Both the position numbers and the translations under genes were made by a program. Below, in pieces: positions 58,087 to 61,521 of a stretch of DNA of 61,521 nucleotides. Numbering within the stretch: the first letter of the stretch is position 1; each line of letters begins with the position of its first letter. The notes under the pieces were generated by a model, which worked only from the letters and a program-made list of their open reading frames with translations, made no database searches and had not been told where the DNA came from. The stretch comes from Clostridia bacterium (GTDB lineage: Bacteria > Bacillota > Clostridia > Lachnospirales > Lachnospiraceae), in contig CAJTDE010000028.1 of assembly GCA_910574835.1 (NCBI GenBank), positions 1 to 61,521 of the forward strand. Reading direction: 5' to 3'.

Positions 58087-59818
58087 CTGCATCTCCTCCC
58101 TTCTGCTGAGATTCATATACCTCGCGGTAAATGGCATTGCTTTCCATAAGCTCCTCATGAGTGCCGATGCCGTCAATCTGCCCGTCATTTAATACGATAA
58201 TTTTATCCGCATCCTGCACGGAGGATACACGCTGGGCAATGATCAGCTTGGTGGTATCGGGAATTTCCTCCCGGAATGCTTTGCGGATCATGGCGTCGGT
58301 GTGAGTGTCTACCGCACTGGTGGAATCGTCCAGAATCAAGACCTTCGGTTTTTTCAGCAATGCCCTGGCGATACAGAGACGCTGCTTCTGTCCGCCGGAT
58401 ACATTCGTACCGCCCTGCTCGATGTAAGTGTCGTACTGCTTGGGGAATTTTTCAATAAATTCATGCGCACAGGCCAGCTTACAGACACGGATAAGCTCCT
58501 CATCCGATGCCTCCTTATCGCCCCACCGGAGATTTTCCTTGATGGTGCCGGAAAACAGGACATTTTTCTGAAGCACCATTGAAACCTCGTTTCGCAGCGC
58601 TTCCAAATCGTACTCCCGGACATCCAGTCCGCCTACCTTTACACGCCCGCCTGTCACATCGTAGAGCCTGGGAATGAGCTGCACCAGGGTAGACTTGGCG
58701 CTTCCGGTTCCGCCTAAGATTCCGATGGTCTCACCGGAACGAATTTCCAGATTTACGTGGGACAGGTGGAGATTTTCCTTATCTCCGTGATAGCTGAAGC
58801 AGACGTCTTCAAAGGCGATGGAGCCGTCCTTTACTTCTTTTTGCGCTTTCCCGTCCTCTTTGCTGGTCAGATCACTCTTTTCCTCCAGGACGCCGCAGAT
58901 ACGCTCGGCGGAGGATTTTGCCATAGAGATCATTACCGTGACCATTGCAATCATCATCAGGCTCATGAGAATGTTCATGGTGTAAGTGAACATGCTCATC
59001 AGATCGCCGGTTGTCATGCCGCCTACCACAATGGTCTTTGCACCCAGCCAGGAGAGCAGAATGATACAGGTATACACTGTAAACTGCATGATAGGCATCA
59101 TGCTGACCATGACCTTCTCCGCACGGATGGAGCAGAGGTACAGGGCGTGGGAGGCTTTTTTGAATTTTTCCGTCTCGTGATCCTCGCGGACGTAAGCTTT
59201 TACCACGCGGATACTTGTCAGGTTTTCCTGTACGCTGGCATTGAGTCCGTCGTATTTTTCAAACATTTCCCGGAAGTAGGGGCCTACCTTTCCCATAAGG
59301 AAGATAATCACGCAGCCCAGGAAAATAAGTGCGCCTAAGAATACCAGGGCCAGGCGCGCGTTGATGAGAAATGCCATCGTCATTGCCGTTATCAGTGTGA
59401 TGGGCGCCCGGGTGAACATACGCATAATCATCTGAAATGCATTCTGTACGTTGGTTACGTCTGTGGTCAGTCTTGTGACCAAGCCGGCTGTGGAGAAGCG
59501 GTCAATGTTGGAGAAGGAAAACTCCTGTATCTGGCCGTACATGGCTTCCCGCAGATTTTTTGCAAAGCCGGTGGAGGCGATAGAAGCCTGCTTCGCTGCC
59601 ATAGCTCCGCAGAACAGGGAGGCAAAGGATACGGCCAGCATAACCAGTCCTACCTTTACCACGTAGCTCATATTTCCTGTACCGAGACCGTCGTCGATGA
59701 TGCTTGCCATCAGACGGGGGATGATCATTTCCAGAATGACCTCCACGATTATGAAAACAGGAGCTGATATTGCTATATTTTTGTATTCGCCGATGTATTT
59801 TTTTAGTGTTTTGAGCAT
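58076..59818 (-). CDS. Heterodimeric ABC exporter, degenerate-site subunit
   Basis: 580 aa with six membrane segments (residues 15-300) and an ATPase domain. That domain has Walker A GGTGSAKSTLVQ, signature NVSGGQKQRLCIARA, Walker B VLILDDSTSAVD and H-loop IIAQRVSSV. The catalytic Glu is Asp and the H-loop His is Gln, the usual sign of the non-catalytic partner in a heterodimer such as BmrC/D-like pairs. It lies between marR and the intact subunit gene. Its start is 18 nt after the terminal hairpin of the dispersed leader element. Confidence 0.93.
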   Translation of the reverse strand: MLKTLKKYIGEYKNIAISAPVFIIVEVILEMIIPRLMASIIDDGLGTGNMSYVVKVGLVMLAVSFASLFCGAMAAKQASIASTGFAKNLREAMYGQIQEFSFSNIDRFSTAGLVTRLTTDVTNVQNAFQMIMRMFTRAPITLITAMTMAFLINARLALVFLGALIFLGCVIIFLMGKVGPYFREMFEKYDGLNASVQENLTSIRVVKAYVREDHETEKFKKASHALYLCSIRAEKVMVSMMPIMQFTVYTCIILLSWLGAKTIVVGGMTTGDLMSMFTYTMNILMSLMMIAMVTVMISMAKSSAERICGVLEEKSDLTSKEDGKAQKEVKDGSIAFEDVCFSYHGDKENLHLSHVNLEIRSGETIGILGGTGSAKSTLVQLIPRLYDVTGGRVKVGGLDVREYDLEALRNEVSMVLQKNVLFSGTIKENLRWGDKEASDEELIRVCKLACAHEFIEKFPKQYDTYIEQGGTNVSGGQKQRLCIARALLKKPKVLILDDSTSAVDTHTDAMIRKAFREEIPDTTKLIIAQRVSSVQDADKIIVLNDGQIDGIGTHEELMESNAIYREVYESQQKGGDADEQ

Positions 59819-59834
59819 ATAAACCTCCTATTAT

Positions 59835-59868
59835 AAGTCGCTGCGCGACGGCACTAAAGGGTAAAGTT
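59835..59868 (-). repeat. Dispersed leader element, partial copy before the ABC exporter gene
   Basis: In gene direction CTTTACCCTTTAGTGCC then GTCGCGCAGCGAC (59849-59837), 18 nt before ATG 59818, with AGGAGG between. Only the gene-proximal 34 bp of the element are present; it begins right after the marR stop. Confidence 0.75.
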
Positions 59869-59876
59869 CCGTAATC

Positions 59877-60314
59877 TTATTCCAGTTCTGACAAACTTTT
59901 TAATATCCGCTCCAGCAGTTCGGAGAACTGTCTGCGCTCCTCCTCTGTCATGCAGCCGTAGATTTTGTCGTCCATCTGGTGCATTTCTTCGCGCATCTCC
60001 TGCATCAGACAGCGGCTTTTTTCCGTCAGCTCTATGATACGGAAGCGCTTGTCGTCTTCTTTTGTTTTCCGTACAATAAAGCCTTTCTCCTCCAAACGGT
60101 TTAAAATCCCTGTGACGGTTGGATTTTTTAAGTGAAACCATTTTTCAATCTCCCGCTGATGAATCGGCTCTCCTTCGTGGAAACCCAGATAAAAAAGGAT
60201 TTCCTGCTGGGATGAGGTGAGATTGTATTTCAGCAGATGCTTATTTCTTCTTTCCTCAAAGGTTTTATGAATCATTTTGAGCTGTTTGTTAATTGTATTC
60301 AGCTCTCTTTGCAT
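59877..60314 (-). CDS. MarR-family transcriptional regulator
   Basis: 145 aa from ATG 60314 (AGGAGG 10 nt upstream; the frame upstream to 60458 has no site). Winged helix: KHLLKYNLTSSQQEILFYLGFHEGEPIHQREIEKWFHLKNPTVTGILNRLEEKGFIVRKTKEDDKRFRIIELTEK. It is the first gene of the marR-ABC-ABC operon, whose promoter is overlapped by a long palindrome, so autorepression relieved by a toxic ligand is likely. Confidence 0.9.
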   Translation of the reverse strand: MQRELNTINKQLKMIHKTFEERRNKHLLKYNLTSSQQEILFYLGFHEGEPIHQREIEKWFHLKNPTVTGILNRLEEKGFIVRKTKEDDKRFRIIELTEKSRCLMQEMREEMHQMDDKIYGCMTEEERRQFSELLERILKSLSELE

Positions 60315-60460
60315 AAGGCTGTCACCTCCTTTTTTGATGGAGTGTATCTTTGAAAAGTTAATGAATATGGTATCCTGTTCTTGGAGCTTATTGCTATAAA
60401 GTTCGGAAGTAAAATGTTTTGTATTCTTTATTGGCTTGACGCATAATCCTGGGCGCAAAA

Positions 60461-60503
60461 ATATATAGCGCGGTATACATTAAATATATATCACGCTATA
60501 TAT
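60461..60503. promoter_or_regulatory. Palindromic operator of the marR operon
   Basis: ATATATAGCG (60461-60470) and CGCTATATAT (60494-60503) form a 10-bp perfect inverted repeat spanning the -10 box and the start of transcription. Confidence 0.7.
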
Positions 60504-60528
60504 TAATACCCAAATGTTGGATTGTCAA
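60500..60528 (-). promoter_or_regulatory. Promoter of the marR-ABC operon
   Basis: Minus strand TTGACA (60528-60523), 17-bp spacer, TAATAT (60505-60500), overlapping the palindromic operator. The leader to ATG 60314 is about 180 nt. Confidence 0.78.
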
Positions 60529-60536
60529 TAATGGAA

Positions 60537-61394
60537 TTATGAAAATTTTGTGAAATTCATTTCCTTTCCTATCACAATTGCCTTTGCATTGGCGCTGTGG
60601 CCGATCTCGTTTGTCTTGGCAATGGGCAGTTCTTTTCCTGCATACCGCTTTACCAGCTCTGTCATGGAGGGGAGGGCTTTTTCCTCTTCCATCTTTGTAA
60701 AGGTTCCCAGAAGGATTCCGTTTATCTGTTCGAATACGCCTATTTGCTTTAACTGATTCAGATAGGCCGTCATCTGGGGAACAAGGCCGCCGAGACTTTC
60801 CAAAAGCAGGATTTTTCCATTCATGTCCGGCCAGTAAGGGGTGCCTGCCAGCTTCAAAAGGCAGCGGATATTTCCGCCCACGACAATGCCCTGCATGGAG
60901 TTCTTTTGTATCATACTGTAACGGAAGGAAAACAAGTCCGGTTTTTCCTCGAATATGCTTGCAAAAAAATTGGCCGCCTGCTCCTGTGCATTCGGGGAGA
61001 TAAGATTCCGCACCTGGTAAAGTACGGACGGCTTTTTTGTTTTTGTATAGATTGCATTTATGATTGTTGTCAGATCGCTGTAGCCCCAGAATACGGCATT
61101 GCTTTTGGCTATCACATCGTAGTCCAGAAAGGGAAGAATCTCATTGGCAATGTCGCCGCCGGAGATGTCAAAAACCGCCCGGATCTCCGGGTTCCGGTAA
61201 AAGTTCATCAGGCTTTCGGCGCGTTCTTTTCCTGTGCCGCTGAAGACGGATTCTTTTTCGTAGATGCAGTCCCCGAAGATAGGGATTAGGCCGAGATCTG
61301 ATAGGGTGGCTTGCAGCTTGTTTAGTTTTTCGCGGTATGTTTGCGGCTGCGCATTGGAACAGGCTGTTATGGCCACTTTTGTATTTTTGTTCAT
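60537..61394 (-). CDS. LD-carboxypeptidase (peptidase family S66)
   Basis: 285 aa. The Ser-Glu-His triad of family S66 is visible: Ser106 in VFWGYSDLTT, Glu200 in ILLLESLGG and His266 in TNEIGHSAN. Family members remove the terminal D-Ala from tetrapeptide muropeptides, and a subgroup (MccF) detoxifies peptide-nucleotide antibiotics such as microcin C. Lack of a signal peptide fits cytosolic peptidoglycan recycling. AGGAGG precedes ATG 61394. An AATATATC-tccc-GATATATT palindrome (61432-61451) lies upstream. Confidence 0.9.
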   Translation of the reverse strand: MNKNTKVAITACSNAQPQTYREKLNKLQATLSDLGLIPIFGDCIYEKESVFSGTGKERAESLMNFYRNPEIRAVFDISGGDIANEILPFLDYDVIAKSNAVFWGYSDLTTIINAIYTKTKKPSVLYQVRNLISPNAQEQAANFFASIFEEKPDLFSFRYSMIQKNSMQGIVVGGNIRCLLKLAGTPYWPDMNGKILLLESLGGLVPQMTAYLNQLKQIGVFEQINGILLGTFTKMEEEKALPSMTELVKRYAGKELPIAKTNEIGHSANAKAIVIGKEMNFTKFS

Positions 61395-61431
61395 TTTTCT
61401 GTTCCTCCTATCTCAATATTTGAAATTTGTC

Positions 61432-61451
61432 AATATATCTCCCGATATATT
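61432..61451. promoter_or_regulatory. Palindrome upstream of the LD-carboxypeptidase gene
   Basis: AATATATC-tccc-GATATATT, an 8-bp perfect inverted repeat about 40 nt before the start codon. It is a possible operator; no clear promoter boxes are seen with it. Confidence 0.4.
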
Positions 61452-61521
61452 TTTATATTTATATATCATCATCCATGATTGGATGGAATGATTGGTGATG
61501 GTGTCCTGCCGATTCATATCC

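Noticed and set aside
1-61521. CRISPR arrays, tRNA, rRNA or insertion sequences
   Set aside because: No regularly spaced repeats, cloverleaf-like sequences, rRNA sequence or transposase frames were seen on either strand.

Overview
The window reads as a chromosomal segment of a Firmicute of the class Clostridia, most likely Lachnospiraceae. The reasons are an S10-spc-alpha ribosomal superoperon that contains adk, map, a KOW-domain gene, infA and rpmJ, a zinc-type S14, an enlarged L17, strong AGGAGG ribosome sites, and mannose-class PTS clusters for host glycans. Family names rest on recognised motifs; no database search was run. No tRNA, rRNA, CRISPR array, insertion sequence or att site was found.

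Positions 1-12410 hold a compact phage-derived locus. A CI-like repressor and a very small ImmA-type protease gene (+ strand) diverge from a late regulator and a tail operon (- strand): Com-like zinc protein, probable tail terminator, tail tube, frameshifted tail assembly chaperones, zinc-ribbon protein, tape measure, distal tail proteins, fibre, holin, GH25 endolysin. No terminase, portal, protease or capsid gene lies between the regulator and the tail genes, so this looks like a headless F-type tailocin (a siphovirus-tail bacteriocin) rather than a complete prophage. The fibre gene faces an orphan tail-fibre C-terminus on the opposite strand. Both carry the same short sequence in the same reading phase, as expected for an invertible fibre tip.

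Positions 12456-16641 encode an SGNH-type protein plus MBOAT O-acyltransferase pair and an aminotransferase. Positions 16777-33864 are the ribosomal superoperon (- strand), with a sigma-70 promoter and long structured leader before rpsJ, a second promoter before rpmJ, and a 109-bp tandem duplication between rpmD and rplO.

Positions 34020-46985 carry two parallel carbohydrate modules. The first has EIIAB, EIIC, EIID, SIS protein, CutC, RpiR regulator and a cytoplasmic alpha-L-fucosidase. The second has a SIS protein, EIIC, EIID, NanE, EIIB and EIIA with a divergent RpiR regulator. A PutP-type symporter lies between them. Together they suggest PTS uptake and intracellular processing of fucosylated and N-acetylated host sugars.

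Positions 47908-61394 hold TetR, a methyltransferase, two small membrane proteins, class II aldolase, a PurF-like protein whose glutaminase active site is degenerate, a His-rich CsoR, asnS, a low-complexity lipoprotein, a marR/heterodimeric-ABC-exporter operon and an S66 LD-carboxypeptidase. A dispersed structured element ending in a GTCGCGCAGCGAC-type hairpin sits 18-20 nt before the start codons of adk, the fucosidase, the PurF-like gene and an ABC exporter gene. It is the most puzzling non-coding feature of the window.
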